This document shows positions 36,705 through 45,699 of a DNA stretch of 64,000 nt, in pieces. A program made the translations under genes and the position numbers. The notes under the pieces were generated by a model, which had not been told where the DNA came from, did not search any database, and saw nothing but the letters and a program-made list of their open reading frames with translations. The DNA is from Rhodocyclales bacterium (lineage in GTDB: Bacteria > Pseudomonadota > Gammaproteobacteria > Burkholderiales > Rhodocyclaceae), in contig PQAF01000047.1 in the NCBI GenBank assembly GCA_003105015.1, positions 1-64,000 of the forward strand, given 5' to 3'. Positions within the stretch are counted from its first letter, which is position 1. Every line of letters starts with the position of its first letter.

Positions 36705-38813
36705 TCATTTCTGCGGCAGCAGGCAGAAGGCGCCCTCGATGCCCTGTGCCTCGACTTCGGCACTGATCGTCTCCAGCGCCCGGTCGGCGGTGATGTGGAA
36801 ATGATGCTCGCCGATCGCCTCGTACAGTCCGGTGGCGCGCATCACGTCGAGGACCTGCTTCTTCAGGCCCGAGAACACCATCGTCACGCCGTTGCTGCGC
36901 AGCCGCTCGACCAGGTGGTGCACGACCTCCTCGCCGGAGGCGTCGAGCTCGTTGATGCCCTCGCCCACCACCAGCAGCCAGCGCGCCTTCGGATTGGCGG
37001 CGACGGCCTCGAGGATGGCATCCTCGAAGAAGGCGACGTTGGCGAAATACAGGCGGCCGTCGAAGCGCACCGCCGTGACGACCTCGGAGGCCGGCAGCGC
37101 GTGCAGCTTCGCATCGCGCAGGGTGCCGTCCGGGTGGCGGCCGAGGATGGCGACGCGCGGCGTCATGGTCCGATACAGATACAGGCCGATCGCCAGGCCG
37201 GCGCCGACGAGGATGCCGTTGTCGAGGTGGGGTGCCGCGGCCAGCGTGGCGACGAAGGTGACGATGGCGGCCGCGCCGTCGTGGCGGCTGGCCTGCCAGG
37301 CGTGCTTCACCGCGCCGAAGTTCACCAGCCCGGCCACCGCCATGATGATCACCGCCGCCAGCACCGCCTGCGGCAGGTGGTAGAGCAGCGGCGTGAGGAA
37401 CAGCAGCGTGAGCAGCACGAACAGCCCGGTGAATACCGAGGACATGCCGGTGACCGCGCCGGCATTGATGTTCACGGCGGAGCGCGAGAACGAGCCGGAG
37501 ACGGGGAAGGCCTGGGTCAGCGCGCCGACGACGTTCGACAGTCCCTGTCCGATCAGCTCCTGGTTCGGGTCGATCTTCTGTTTGGTGCGCGCGGCGATGG
37601 CCTTGGCGATGGAGATCGCCTCCATGAAGCCGACCAGCGAGATGACGATGGCGGCCGAGAGCAGGCTGCCGATCATGTCCCAGGAGATCTTCGGCAGGCC
37701 GACGGAAGGCAGCCCCTCGGGCACCGTCCCCACCACTTCGCCGCCGCCGACCAGCCGGAACTCGTCCGTGCCGGCGCGGGCGATGCGCCAGCGGCGGCCG
37801 TCGGACTGCTCGCCCGGCGGCACCCTGCCCTCGGCATACAGCCGGTCGGGCCGGCCGTCGGCGCCGGCCACGCGCTCGAAGACGATGCTGCGGATGGCGC
37901 GGTTGCGGCCGCGGTTCTCGTTCTCGCGGTCCTGCAGCTGCAGCTTGAGCAGTTCGATTTCGTAGTGCAGCGTCGCCGTCTCGTGGCCGAGCTCGCCGTG
38001 CTCCTTCTGCAGTTTCTTCAACTGCGCCGATTTGGTGCCGATCAGGCCGCTCAGCTCGTCGATGCGCCGGGCGGTGCGGGCATGTTCGGCGAGCAGCGCC
38101 CGGGCTTCGGCGTCGACGACGTTGTCGATGCGGCCCGCGGCGTTGCGCTCGAAGCCGATCGACCAGCTGATCGTGGTGGTGAGCGCCACCGCGATCAGCA
38201 CACCCGGCATCTTCGGCGCCCAGCGGCGCAGCGACCACATGATGGCGATGGCGGCGGCACCCATGGCCAGCGTCGGCAGATGGGTGTCGCCGGCCTGCAG
38301 GACGACGCCCCAGATGTCCTGGATGAAATGCTCGGAACGGCCCATCGGCACGCCGATCAGCTTGTTGATCTGCGACAGCCCGATGATGATCGCCGCGGCA
38401 TTGGTGAAGCCGACAATGACCGGATGCGACAGGAAATTCACCACCACGCCGAGCTTGAAGGCGCCGAGCGCCAGCTGGAACAGGCCGACCATCAGCGCCA
38501 GCATGATCGCCAGCGCGATGAACTGGGCAGAGCCCGGCGCCGCCAGCGGCGCCAGCGTCGACGCCGTCAGCAGCGACACCACCGCCACCGGGCCGGTGCC
38601 GAGCTGGTTCGACGAGCCCCACAGCGCCGCCACCATCACCGGCAGGAAGGCGGCGTAGAGGCCGTAGTAGGCCGGCATGCCGGCGAGCTGGGCGTAGGCC
38701 ATCGACTGCGGCACCAGCACCAGCGCCACGGTCAGGCCGGCGACGAAGTCGGCGCGCAGCTTGTCGCCGCCGTACGGCAACCAGCGCAGGAAGGGGAAGA
38801 GGCGCGTGAGCAC
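36705..38813 (-). CDS. SulP-family anion transporter with STAS domain and coiled-coil insertion
   Basis: A 702-residue inner-membrane transporter. SulP core: VPQSMAYAQLAGMPAYYGLYAAFLP, SNQLGTGPVAVVSLLT, and IDPNQELIGQGLSNVVGALTQAFPVSGSFSRSAVN. The C-terminal STAS domain (about 575-700) has RFDGRLYFANVAFFEDAI and INELDASGEE. An insertion of about 140 residues (222-364) between membrane segments is unusual: its first half is a predicted coiled coil (RRIDELSGLIGTKSAQLKKL), its second half beta-like. Substrate may be sulfate or bicarbonate. It ends 68 bases before the Ehr operon and starts 6 bases after the SLC13 gene, so it is probably cotranscribed with that transporter. Confidence 0.88.
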   Translation of the reverse strand: MLTRLFPFLRWLPYGGDKLRADFVAGLTVALVLVPQSMAYAQLAGMPAYYGLYAAFLPVMVAALWGSSNQLGTGPVAVVSLLTASTLAPLAAPGSAQFIALAIMLALMVGLFQLALGAFKLGVVVNFLSHPVIVGFTNAAAIIIGLSQINKLIGVPMGRSEHFIQDIWGVVLQAGDTHLPTLAMGAAAIAIMWSLRRWAPKMPGVLIAVALTTTISWSIGFERNAAGRIDNVVDAEARALLAEHARTARRIDELSGLIGTKSAQLKKLQKEHGELGHETATLHYEIELLKLQLQDRENENRGRNRAIRSIVFERVAGADGRPDRLYAEGRVPPGEQSDGRRWRIARAGTDEFRLVGGGEVVGTVPEGLPSVGLPKISWDMIGSLLSAAIVISLVGFMEAISIAKAIAARTKQKIDPNQELIGQGLSNVVGALTQAFPVSGSFSRSAVNINAGAVTGMSSVFTGLFVLLTLLFLTPLLYHLPQAVLAAVIIMAVAGLVNFGAVKHAWQASRHDGAAAIVTFVATLAAAPHLDNGILVGAGLAIGLYLYRTMTPRVAILGRHPDGTLRDAKLHALPASEVVTAVRFDGRLYFANVAFFEDAILEAVAANPKARWLLVVGEGINELDASGEEVVHHLVERLRSNGVTMVFSGLKKQVLDVMRATGLYEAIGEHHFHITADRALETISAEVEAQGIEGAFCLLPQK

Positions 38814-38819
38814 GCGCGG

Positions 38820-40775
38820 TCAGAAGACGATGTTCAGCATGATCATCAGCACCGTGATGAAGAGCAGCGTCATGATGCCGCCGGCGCGCATGAAGTCGGC
38901 GACGCGGTAGCCGGCGGGCCCCATGATGAGGGCATTGACCTGGTGCGTCGGCAGGAAGAAGGAGTTGGAGGTCGCCAGCGCCACGGTCAGCGCGAAAACC
39001 GCCGGGTTGGCGCCGGCGCCGATGGCGATGTTGACGGCGAGCGGCACCAGCAGCACGGTGGCGCCGACGTTGGACATCACCAGCGTGAAGAACGTCGCCA
39101 GCACGGCGATGGCGAGCTGCAGCACCCAGGTCGGCGTGCCGCCGAGCATCGACAGCGTCTGCTGCGCGATCCACGCGGCGGTGCCGCTGGTCTCCACGGC
39201 GAGGCCGAGCGGAATCAGGCTCGCCAGCAGGAACACCGACTTCCAGCTCACCGCCTGGTAGGCCTCCTCGATGCGCAGCACGCCGGTGAGGATCATGCCG
39301 ATGGCGCCGGTCATCAGGGCGATCGACAGGCGCACGTCGGTGAACAGGATCAGGAACAGGGCGACGGCGAAGAAGGCCAGCGCCGGCCTGACCTTGTGCG
39401 GACGCAGCTCCTCGTGCGGATACTCGGTGGTGAGGACGACGAAGTTGCGGTTCGACTCGAGCCGCGCCAGCCCGTCCCAGGTGGTATGCACGACGAGGGC
39501 GTCGCCCGCCTGCAGCGGCATGTCGCGGATGCCGTCGCCTTCGCGCAGGGTCCGGCCGGCGCGGTGCAGGGCCACCATGGCGAGGCCGTAGGTCTTGCGC
39601 AGCCAGACGTCGCGGGCGCTCTTGCCGATCAGCTCCGAGCCGGGCGGGATCACCACCTCGGCGAGGCCGGCCCTGGCGGCGGAGAGCGCTTCCGTGAAGG
39701 TCAGCAGGTCGTCGCGCAGTTCGAGGCCGTTGGCGTCGACGAAGGCGCGCAGCCGCTCCGGCGCGCCGAGGATGCCGAGCACGGTGCCGGCGCCGATGCC
39801 GACCTCGCGCGACAGGCCGCCGGGCCCGACGCGCGTCTCCTCGCCGGTCTGCGCCGCGATCACGCGCAGGCGGCCGCTGCGCTCGATGTCGTCGAGCGTC
39901 TTGTCCACCAGCGGGCTGCCGGCCGGCACCACCACCTCGAACAGGCCGTAGTCGAGGCCGTACAGCCGCTGGAAATATTCCATGGTGTTGGTGGCCTGGG
40001 TGATCGTCTCGTGGCCGCCGCCGGGCAGCACGAAGCGGCCGGCGAGGACGAAGTAGGCGATGCCGCTTCCCAGCAGGGCGAGGCCGATCGGCGTCACGGT
40101 GAACAGCGACCAGGTCTGCATCTGGTGCTCGGCCGGCAGCGCCTTGTTGGAGGTGAGGATGAGGTCGTTGAGCAGGATCAGCGGACTGGAGCCGACCATG
40201 GTGATGGTGCCGCCGAGGATGGCGCAGAAGCCCATCGGCATCAGCAGGCGCGACATCGGCAGGCCGGTGCGCGCGGAAATGCGGGAGACCACCGGCAGGA
40301 ACAGCGCCGCCGCGCCGACGTTCTGCATGAAGCTGGAGATGAAGCCGACCGTGCCGGAGATGGCCGGGATGACGCGCGCCTCGGTGCGGCCGGCGACTTT
40401 CAGGATGGTGCCGGCCAGCCGGCCCATGAGGCCGGTCTTGTCGAGGCCGGCGCCGATGATCATGACGGCGATGATCGAGATGACGGCGTTGCTGGAGAAG
40501 CCGCGGAACAGTTCCGAGGACGGCACCAGCGGCTGCGCCAGGCCGAGCGGGCCGCTGAAGGCGCTGACCAGGCCCAGCAGCACCATGACGCTCACCGCCG
40601 CCACGTCGACGCCGACGACCTCGAAGGCGAAGAGGAAGACGGTCAGCAGCAGGATGGCGAAGACGACGGCGATCTCCCGGCTCGGCACCACGGCGGCGAC
40701 GCCGGCCGCGGCCACGGCGAAGAGCACGGCAGCCACCACGGTCCTGGCCGGGCTCGAGGCGGATTTATCGCTCAT
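38820..40775 (-). CDS. SLC13/DASS-family anion transporter with two RCK_C (TrkA-C) domains
   Basis: A 651-residue membrane protein with two DASS/CitT-type halves separated by two cytoplasmic TrkA-C domains (about 260-430). Seen: SNAVISIIAVMIIGAGLDKTG, SFMQNVGAAALFLPVV, ILGGTITMVGSSPLILLNDL in the first half, and TLVMSNVGATVLLVPLAVNIA plus NSFFLPTHQVNALIMGPAGY in the second. Such proteins are often annotated as sulfate permeases (SAC1/CysZ-like annotation varies); the substrate is not proven. Precedes the SulP gene by 6 bases and diverges from the response-regulator gene over a 200-base control region. Confidence 0.88.
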   Translation of the reverse strand: MSDKSASSPARTVVAAVLFAVAAAGVAAVVPSREIAVVFAILLLTVFLFAFEVVGVDVAAVSVMVLLGLVSAFSGPLGLAQPLVPSSELFRGFSSNAVISIIAVMIIGAGLDKTGLMGRLAGTILKVAGRTEARVIPAISGTVGFISSFMQNVGAAALFLPVVSRISARTGLPMSRLLMPMGFCAILGGTITMVGSSPLILLNDLILTSNKALPAEHQMQTWSLFTVTPIGLALLGSGIAYFVLAGRFVLPGGGHETITQATNTMEYFQRLYGLDYGLFEVVVPAGSPLVDKTLDDIERSGRLRVIAAQTGEETRVGPGGLSREVGIGAGTVLGILGAPERLRAFVDANGLELRDDLLTFTEALSAARAGLAEVVIPPGSELIGKSARDVWLRKTYGLAMVALHRAGRTLREGDGIRDMPLQAGDALVVHTTWDGLARLESNRNFVVLTTEYPHEELRPHKVRPALAFFAVALFLILFTDVRLSIALMTGAIGMILTGVLRIEEAYQAVSWKSVFLLASLIPLGLAVETSGTAAWIAQQTLSMLGGTPTWVLQLAIAVLATFFTLVMSNVGATVLLVPLAVNIAIGAGANPAVFALTVALATSNSFFLPTHQVNALIMGPAGYRVADFMRAGGIMTLLFITVLMIMLNIVF

Positions 40776-40842
40776 TTATTTTGGCTCGAAAGGTTGTATC
40801 GGAGGGAGGGCTGTCGGCGCCTGGCGCTCGCTTCGCCTCTAT

Positions 40843-40860
40843 TTAACGTTCCCTTAACGT
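40843..40860. promoter_or_regulatory. TTAACGT direct repeat, candidate OmpR-family operator
   Basis: TTAACGT at 40843-40849 and again at 40854-40860: an 11-base period (one helical turn) typical for OmpR/PhoB-family dimers. Located between the SLC13 transporter and response-regulator genes. A matching site lies at 42920-42937. Confidence 0.6.
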
Positions 40861-40975
40861 AGCCTGCGATATTAGCAGCACGCCGAAAAGCCGGTCGACG
40901 GGAATTTTTATTGGACGATCAGGGAGCCGAATTCGGGTTCGCCCCGCGCCCGGGCGACTACGCCATAATTGCTGC

Positions 40976-41677
40976 ATGACCGCGCAGATGAAAATCCTCG
41001 TCGTCGAGGACAATCCGGACCTCGCCGCCAACGTCGCCGACTACCTGGAGGCACGGGGCCTCGTGGTGGACGTGGCCGGCGACGGGCCGGCCGGGCTGCG
41101 CCTCGCCGCCACGCAGTCCTTCGACGCCATCCTGCTCGACCTGATCCTGCCGGGCATGGACGGCATCGCGCTGTGCCGGCGCCTGCGCGAGGACCTCGGG
41201 CACACCACGCCGATCCTCATGCTGACGGCGCGCGACACCCTCGACGACAAGGTGATCGGCCTCGGCGCCGGCGCCGACGACTACCTCGTCAAGCCCTTCG
41301 CCATGCGCGAGGTGCTGGCGCGCATCCAGGCGCTGACCCGGCGCAGCCGCGGAACGGTGGCGCCGGGCGCCCTGCAGGTGGCGGACCTGCGCCTGGACAC
41401 CGCCTCCCTGGAAGTGACGCGCGGCGGCCGGGCGATCGCGCTGCCGCCGATTCCCCTGCGCCTGCTCGCGGTGCTGATGCGCGCCGCGCCGCGCGTCGTC
41501 GGACGCGAAGAACTGGAGCGCGCCATCTGGGGCGACGCCCCGCCCGATTCGGATGCGCTGCGCACCCACCTGCACGCGCTGCGCGCCGCCATCGACAAGC
41601 CCTTCGGCCTGCCGCTGCTGCACACGAAGCGCGGCATCGGCTGGCAGATCGCCGACCCGGATGCGCCGCAGGCATAG
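40976..41677 (+). CDS. OmpR-family response regulator
   Basis: A 233-residue DNA-binding regulator. Receiver domain with Asp55 in AILLDLILPG, MLTARD, and GADDYLVKPFAMREV; then a winged-helix domain with RLLAVLMRAAPRVVGREELE and the recognition region DSDALRTHLHALRAAID. Resembles the QseB/TctD group. Forms a pair with the downstream kinase, whose start overlaps it by 17 bases. Probable targets are the flanking anion transporters, since direct repeats of its binding-site type occur in both adjacent control regions (inference). Confidence 0.92.
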   Translation: MTAQMKILVVEDNPDLAANVADYLEARGLVVDVAGDGPAGLRLAATQSFDAILLDLILPGMDGIALCRRLREDLGHTTPILMLTARDTLDDKVIGLGAGADDYLVKPFAMREVLARIQALTRRSRGTVAPGALQVADLRLDTASLEVTRGGRAIALPPIPLRLLAVLMRAAPRVVGREELERAIWGDAPPDSDALRTHLHALRAAIDKPFGLPLLHTKRGIGWQIADPDAPQA

Positions 41678-42923
41678 CCTTCGCATCCGCGTCTCGATTG
41701 CCTTCGCCGCGCTCGGCGCGGTGCTGAGCCTGCTCTTCGCCCTCGGCATCTGGGTCGCCGCCCACGACGTCTCGCAGCGCCTGATGGACGAGACGCTGTC
41801 GGCGGAAATGGCCGACTACAAGGCGCGGCGCGCGCGCAACCCGGAGTCCCTGCCGCCGGCCACCGCCAGCCTGCGCGGCTACCTGGTCCAGCCGGGCACG
41901 GCGGCCGCCGGGCTGCCCGCGCCGATCGCCGACCTGCCGCCCGGCCGCCATGAATTGCTGCTCGACGGCATCCCCTACCGCGTCGCGGTCGAGGAGGTGG
42001 CCGGCGAGCGCTACGTGCTGCTGTTCGACGAGACGCGCCAGCAGCGGCGCGAGCGCCGCTTTCTCGTTTATCTGGCCGCAGGCGTCGCCTTCATCACGAT
42101 CTTTGCCACCCTCGGCGGCGTCTGGCTGGCCGGCCAGGTGATCGCGCCGGTGACCGAACTCGCCGAGGCCGTCCTGCGCGCCGACCCCGACAAGCCGCCG
42201 CGCCTGGGACGCGCCGCCGATCCCGGCGACGAGATCGACCGGCTGGCGAATGCCTTCGACCATTACCTGGCGCGGCTGGCGGCCTTCGTCGAGCGCGAAC
42301 GCGCGTTCGCCGCCGACGCCAGCCACGAATTGCGCACGCCCCTGGCGGTCATCCGCGGCGCCGTCGAAGTGCTCTCCGACGACCCGGGGCTGGACGAAGC
42401 CAGGCGCGAACGCATCGCCCGCATCGAGCGCGCCGCCGCGGAAATGAGCGAGCTGACCGACGCGCTGCTGCTCCTGGCGCGCGAAAGGAATGCACCGGTC
42501 GACACGCCCTGCGATGCCGGCCCGCTGGCCGCGCGCTGCGTCGAGCGCTACCGTCCGCTCGCCGCGGCGCGCGGCACGCATCTGCAACTGGAAGTGGCCG
42601 AGGCAGTCCTGCTGCCCGTGCCGCCGGCCCTGTTCGCCATCGTCGTCGCCAATCTCGTCCACAATGCCGTGGCGCATACGCGCAACGGCCGCGTCCTGGT
42701 CACGCTGGACCGGCGCCAGCTCGTCGTCGCCGACAGCGGCAGCGGCATCCCCGGCGAGGATCTCGACCGCGTCTTCGACCGCCATTTCCGCGGACCGGAC
42801 AGCCTGGGGGCCGGCATCGGGCTCTCCCTCGTCAAGCGCGTCTGCGAACGCGTGGGTTGGCAGATCACGCTCGACAGCCCTCCCATGCAAGGCACGACGG
42901 CTACGCTCGGTTTCGGTTCTTAA
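41661..42923 (+). CDS. Membrane-bound sensor histidine kinase (partner of 40976 regulator)
   Basis: A 420-residue sensor with a first helix at about 12-32, a small periplasmic domain, a second helix near 135-157, HAMP, HisKA with His222 (DASHELRTPLAVIRGA) and HATPase_c (NLVHNAVAHTRNG, DSGSGIPGEDLDRVFDRHF, GIGLSLVKRV). The ATG at 41661 (MRRRHSLRIRVSIAFAALG) lies within the end of the regulator gene. QseC/TctE-like layout. Signal unknown. Its TAA stop overlaps the second direct-repeat operator. Confidence 0.9.
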   Translation: MRRRHSLRIRVSIAFAALGAVLSLLFALGIWVAAHDVSQRLMDETLSAEMADYKARRARNPESLPPATASLRGYLVQPGTAAAGLPAPIADLPPGRHELLLDGIPYRVAVEEVAGERYVLLFDETRQQRRERRFLVYLAAGVAFITIFATLGGVWLAGQVIAPVTELAEAVLRADPDKPPRLGRAADPGDEIDRLANAFDHYLARLAAFVERERAFAADASHELRTPLAVIRGAVEVLSDDPGLDEARRERIARIERAAAEMSELTDALLLLARERNAPVDTPCDAGPLAARCVERYRPLAAARGTHLQLEVAEAVLLPVPPALFAIVVANLVHNAVAHTRNGRVLVTLDRRQLVVADSGSGIPGEDLDRVFDRHFRGPDSLGAGIGLSLVKRVCERVGWQITLDSPPMQGTTATLGFGS

Positions 42924-42937
42924 CGCTCCCTTCACGC
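42920..42937. promoter_or_regulatory. TTAACGC/TTCACGC direct repeat, candidate operator
   Basis: TTAACGC (42920-42926) and TTCACGC (42931-42937) with the same 11-base period and the same CTCCC/TTCCC-type spacer as the site at 40843. It lies upstream of the SulP-UspA fusion gene, suggesting common control by the 40976 regulator. Confidence 0.52.
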
Positions 42938-42978
42938 GCCGCCCGCTAGCATTGCCCTTGCGTTTCGCCGCCCGAACG

Positions 42979-43018
42979 TCTTCCGCTTCCGGAAGAATAT
43001 TTAAATCTGCTAATATTC
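42979..43018. promoter_or_regulatory. Two adjacent inverted repeats upstream of the SulP-UspA fusion
   Basis: TCTTCCG-CTTC-CGGAAGA (42979-42996) is a tight hairpin that could end the kinase transcript. GAATATT, ten bases, AATATTC (42995-43018) forms an AT-rich dyad just before the fusion gene, a plausible operator or promoter region. Confidence 0.45.
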
Positions 43019-43067
43019 CACTTTGCCTTCGCCCTACGACCTCGACCCCCCGCCTGCGCAGACTTCG

Positions 43068-45617
43068 ATGAAACGCCCCTCGATCACTGCGGCCAGGTTC
43101 ATGCCGTTCCTCCTCTGGTGGCCGCTGCTCACGCGCGGCGCCCTGCGCGCCGACCTGATGGCCGGTCTCTCCGGCGCGCTGATCGTGCTGCCGCAGGGCG
43201 TCGCCTTCGCCACCATCGCCGGCCTGCCGCCGCAATACGGCCTCTACGCCGCCATGGTGCCGGCGGTGATCGGCGCCCTTTGGGGCTCGAGCTGGCATCT
43301 GGTGTCGGGGCCGACCACGGCCATCTCCATCGCCGTTTTCGCCGCGCTCTCGCACCAGGCCGAACCCGGGTCGGCCCAGTACATCAGCCTGGTGCTGACG
43401 CTGACCTTCCTCGTCGGCGTCTTCCAGCTTGCCCTCGGCCTGGCACGCCTGGGCATGCTGGTGAATTTCATCTCGCACACCGTGGTGATCGGCTTCACGG
43501 CCGGCGCCGCGATCCTGATCGCCGTCAGCCAGGTGCGCAACTTCCTCGGCATCGACATCCCCCGCGGCACGCCGCTCCACGAAGTCTTCCGCCTGGTCTT
43601 CGTCCAGGCCGGCGACATCAATCCATGGGTGACCGGCATCGGCCTGGTCACGCTGGCGACCGGCATCCTGTCGCGCCGCTACCTGAAGCGCGTGCCCTAC
43701 ATGATCGTCGCCATGCTGGTCGGCAGCCTCGTCGCCGAGGCGCTGGTGCTCTGGCGGGGCGCGGCGGCCGGCATCGTCACCGTCGGCGCCCTGCCGGCGC
43801 AGCTGCCGCCGCTGTCGCTGCCGGATTTCTCGATCGAGGCGCTGCGCGTGACGCTCGGCCCGGCCCTGGTCATCACCATGCTGGCGCTGACCGAGGCGGT
43901 ATCGATCGCGCGCGCCATCGCGGTGCGCTCGGAACAGCGCATCGACGGCAACCAGGAATTCATCGGCCAGGGCCTGTCGAACCTCGTCGGCGCCTTCTTC
44001 TCGGCCTACGCCTCGAGCGGCTCCTTCAACCGCAGCGGCGTGAACTACGAGGCCGGCGCGCGCACGCCGATGGCCTCGGTGTTCGCCTCGCTGTTCCTGC
44101 TCGTCGTGCTGCTGGCCGTCGCCCCGCTCGCCGCCTACCTGCCGACCGCCGCCATGGCCGGCATCCTCTTCCTCGTCGCCTGGGGCCTCATCGACTTTCA
44201 TCACATCCGCCACATCTGGCACACCAGCAAGGCCGAGTCGGCGATCCTTTTCGCCACCCTGGTGGGCACCCTGGTGAACCTCGAGGCCGGCATCTTCCTC
44301 GGCGTCACCCTGTCGCTGATGATGTATCTGCACCGCACCTCGCGACCGGAAATCGTGCCGCTGGTGCCGGCGCCGGAGGCGGGGGCCTACCACTTCGTGC
44401 GCGCCCAGGGACACCCGGAATGTCCGCAATTGCGCATCGTGCGCATCAACGGTGCCGTCTATTTCGGCGCCGCCAGCTACGTCCAGCAGGCGCTGCAGGA
44501 GATCGACGAGGCCAACCCGCAGCAGAAGTCGGTACTGATCGCCGCCGCCCGCATCAGCCACATCGACATCGCCGGGGCGGAAATCCTCGCCCAGGAGGCG
44601 CGCCGGCGCCGGCGTCTGGGCGGCGGCCTGTATTTCTACCGCCTCAACCAGGGCGCGCTGCAGTTCCTCCGCCAGGGCGGCTACGTCAAGGACATCGGCG
44701 AGGGCGCCTTCTTCCCGGTCAGGAGCGACGTCACACGCGCCCTGTACTGGACGCTCGACCCGGACATCTGCCGCAGCTGCACCAAGCGCATCTTCAAGGA
44801 ATGCCACAGCGGCGTGCTGCCCGACGGACTGCGCCGACAGCGCCTGCTGTTCGCCACCGACGGCAGCGAGTACAGCGAGCGGCCGCGCGAGATCGCGCTG
44901 ACCCTGGCGCGCGGCTTCGGCGTCACGCTCGACGTCACGACCGTGGTGGCCTCGCCCGACGAGGACGGCCAGGCGCGGGCGCGGCTCGATGCCGTGGCCG
45001 ATGCGGCCCGCACAACCGGCGTCGACTGCAAGCCGATCGTCCGCCATGGTAAACCGGCGGTGAAGGAAGTGCTCGCCGCCGCCGCCGAAGCGGCCGCCAA
45101 CATCCTCGTCATCGGCCGGCGACCGCCGCGCGGCGACCTCAAGGAGCGTCTGCTCGGCGACAATGCCGCGCAGATCATCGCCGGCGCGCCCTGCCATGTC
45201 CTGATCGCCGGCTGGAAATCCCACATGTGGCGCCGCCGCATCCTGCTCGCCGCCGACTTCGCCGCCTGCGGCGGCGCCCTCGACATCGCCGCACAGCTCG
45301 CCCGCCTCTCCGGCGTGCCGATCACCCTGCTCGCCGCCGGCGACGCCTCGCCCGAGACACGCGCCGCCGACGCCGAGCATGCGGCCGGCCTGCTCCGCCT
45401 CGAGGGCTGCACCTGCGACGTGCGGCTGGCCGCCGAGGCGCTCGTGCCGGCGACCCTGCGCGCGGCGCAGGAGCTCGAGGCCGACCTGGTCATCCTGTTC
45501 GACCAGCGCCGCAAGACCGTCGACCAGATCGTCGGTGTGCTCGATTGCGCCGTGCTGGTGGTGAAGGTCGGCGTCGACCTGCTCGACATCGAGGCCGCCG
45601 TCGCAAAACAGGCCTGA
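43068..45617 (+). CDS. SulP anion transporter fused to STAS and two UspA domains
   Basis: An 849-residue fusion. SulP membrane part (about 1-420): LPQGVAFATIAGLPPQYGLYAAMVP, HLVSGPTTAISIAVFA, IDGNQEFIGQGLSNLVGAFFSAYASSGSFNRSGVN. STAS domain (about 440-555): RIVRINGAVYFGAASYVQQAL and HIDIAGAEILAQEA. A cysteine cluster CRSCTKRIFKECH follows, then UspA domain 1 (from RLLFATDGSEYSERPREIAL) and a shorter UspA domain 2 (from RRRILLAADFAACGGALDIAA). ATG at 43068 chosen; a TTG at 43023 would add 15 residues and neither has a clear ribosome site. Probably an anion (sulfate or bicarbonate) transporter regulated by nucleotide and possibly by metal or redox. Confidence 0.88.
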   Translation: MKRPSITAARFMPFLLWWPLLTRGALRADLMAGLSGALIVLPQGVAFATIAGLPPQYGLYAAMVPAVIGALWGSSWHLVSGPTTAISIAVFAALSHQAEPGSAQYISLVLTLTFLVGVFQLALGLARLGMLVNFISHTVVIGFTAGAAILIAVSQVRNFLGIDIPRGTPLHEVFRLVFVQAGDINPWVTGIGLVTLATGILSRRYLKRVPYMIVAMLVGSLVAEALVLWRGAAAGIVTVGALPAQLPPLSLPDFSIEALRVTLGPALVITMLALTEAVSIARAIAVRSEQRIDGNQEFIGQGLSNLVGAFFSAYASSGSFNRSGVNYEAGARTPMASVFASLFLLVVLLAVAPLAAYLPTAAMAGILFLVAWGLIDFHHIRHIWHTSKAESAILFATLVGTLVNLEAGIFLGVTLSLMMYLHRTSRPEIVPLVPAPEAGAYHFVRAQGHPECPQLRIVRINGAVYFGAASYVQQALQEIDEANPQQKSVLIAAARISHIDIAGAEILAQEARRRRRLGGGLYFYRLNQGALQFLRQGGYVKDIGEGAFFPVRSDVTRALYWTLDPDICRSCTKRIFKECHSGVLPDGLRRQRLLFATDGSEYSERPREIALTLARGFGVTLDVTTVVASPDEDGQARARLDAVADAARTTGVDCKPIVRHGKPAVKEVLAAAAEAAANILVIGRRPPRGDLKERLLGDNAAQIIAGAPCHVLIAGWKSHMWRRRILLAADFAACGGALDIAAQLARLSGVPITLLAAGDASPETRAADAEHAAGLLRLEGCTCDVRLAAEALVPATLRAAQELEADLVILFDQRRKTVDQIVGVLDCAVLVVKVGVDLLDIEAAVAKQA

Positions 45618-45626
45618 TGCCGCCGT

Positions 45627-45644
45627 CGCTTGGCCGACCAAGCG
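45627..45644. terminator. Hairpin after the SulP-UspA fusion
   Basis: CGCTTGG-CCGA-CCAAGCG, a perfect 7-base stem with a tetraloop 10 bases after the stop. The following T run is weak (TTACCC), so termination is uncertain. Confidence 0.4.
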
Positions 45645-45658
45645 TTACCCGCTAAACT

Positions 45659-45682
45659 CGCCGTCCTGCACAGACTGACTTT
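45659..45682 (-). repeat. Bipartite motif copy 12
   Basis: Minus-strand reading AAAGTCAGTCTG, spacer TGCAGG, then ACGGCG. One of the few intergenic copies, 17 bases upstream of the adenosyltransferase start. Confidence 0.72.
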
Positions 45683-45699
45683 TCAGGGGATTCGCGCGC

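Noticed and set aside
36696..40862. Long plus-strand open frame opposite the SulP and SLC13 genes
   Set aside because: Gln/Arg/His/Gly-rich shadow translation without family features; both minus-strand transporters are intact.
41289..45641. Long minus-strand open frame opposite the regulator, kinase and SulP-UspA genes
   Set aside because: No domain content; the plus-strand genes have clear families and operon structure.
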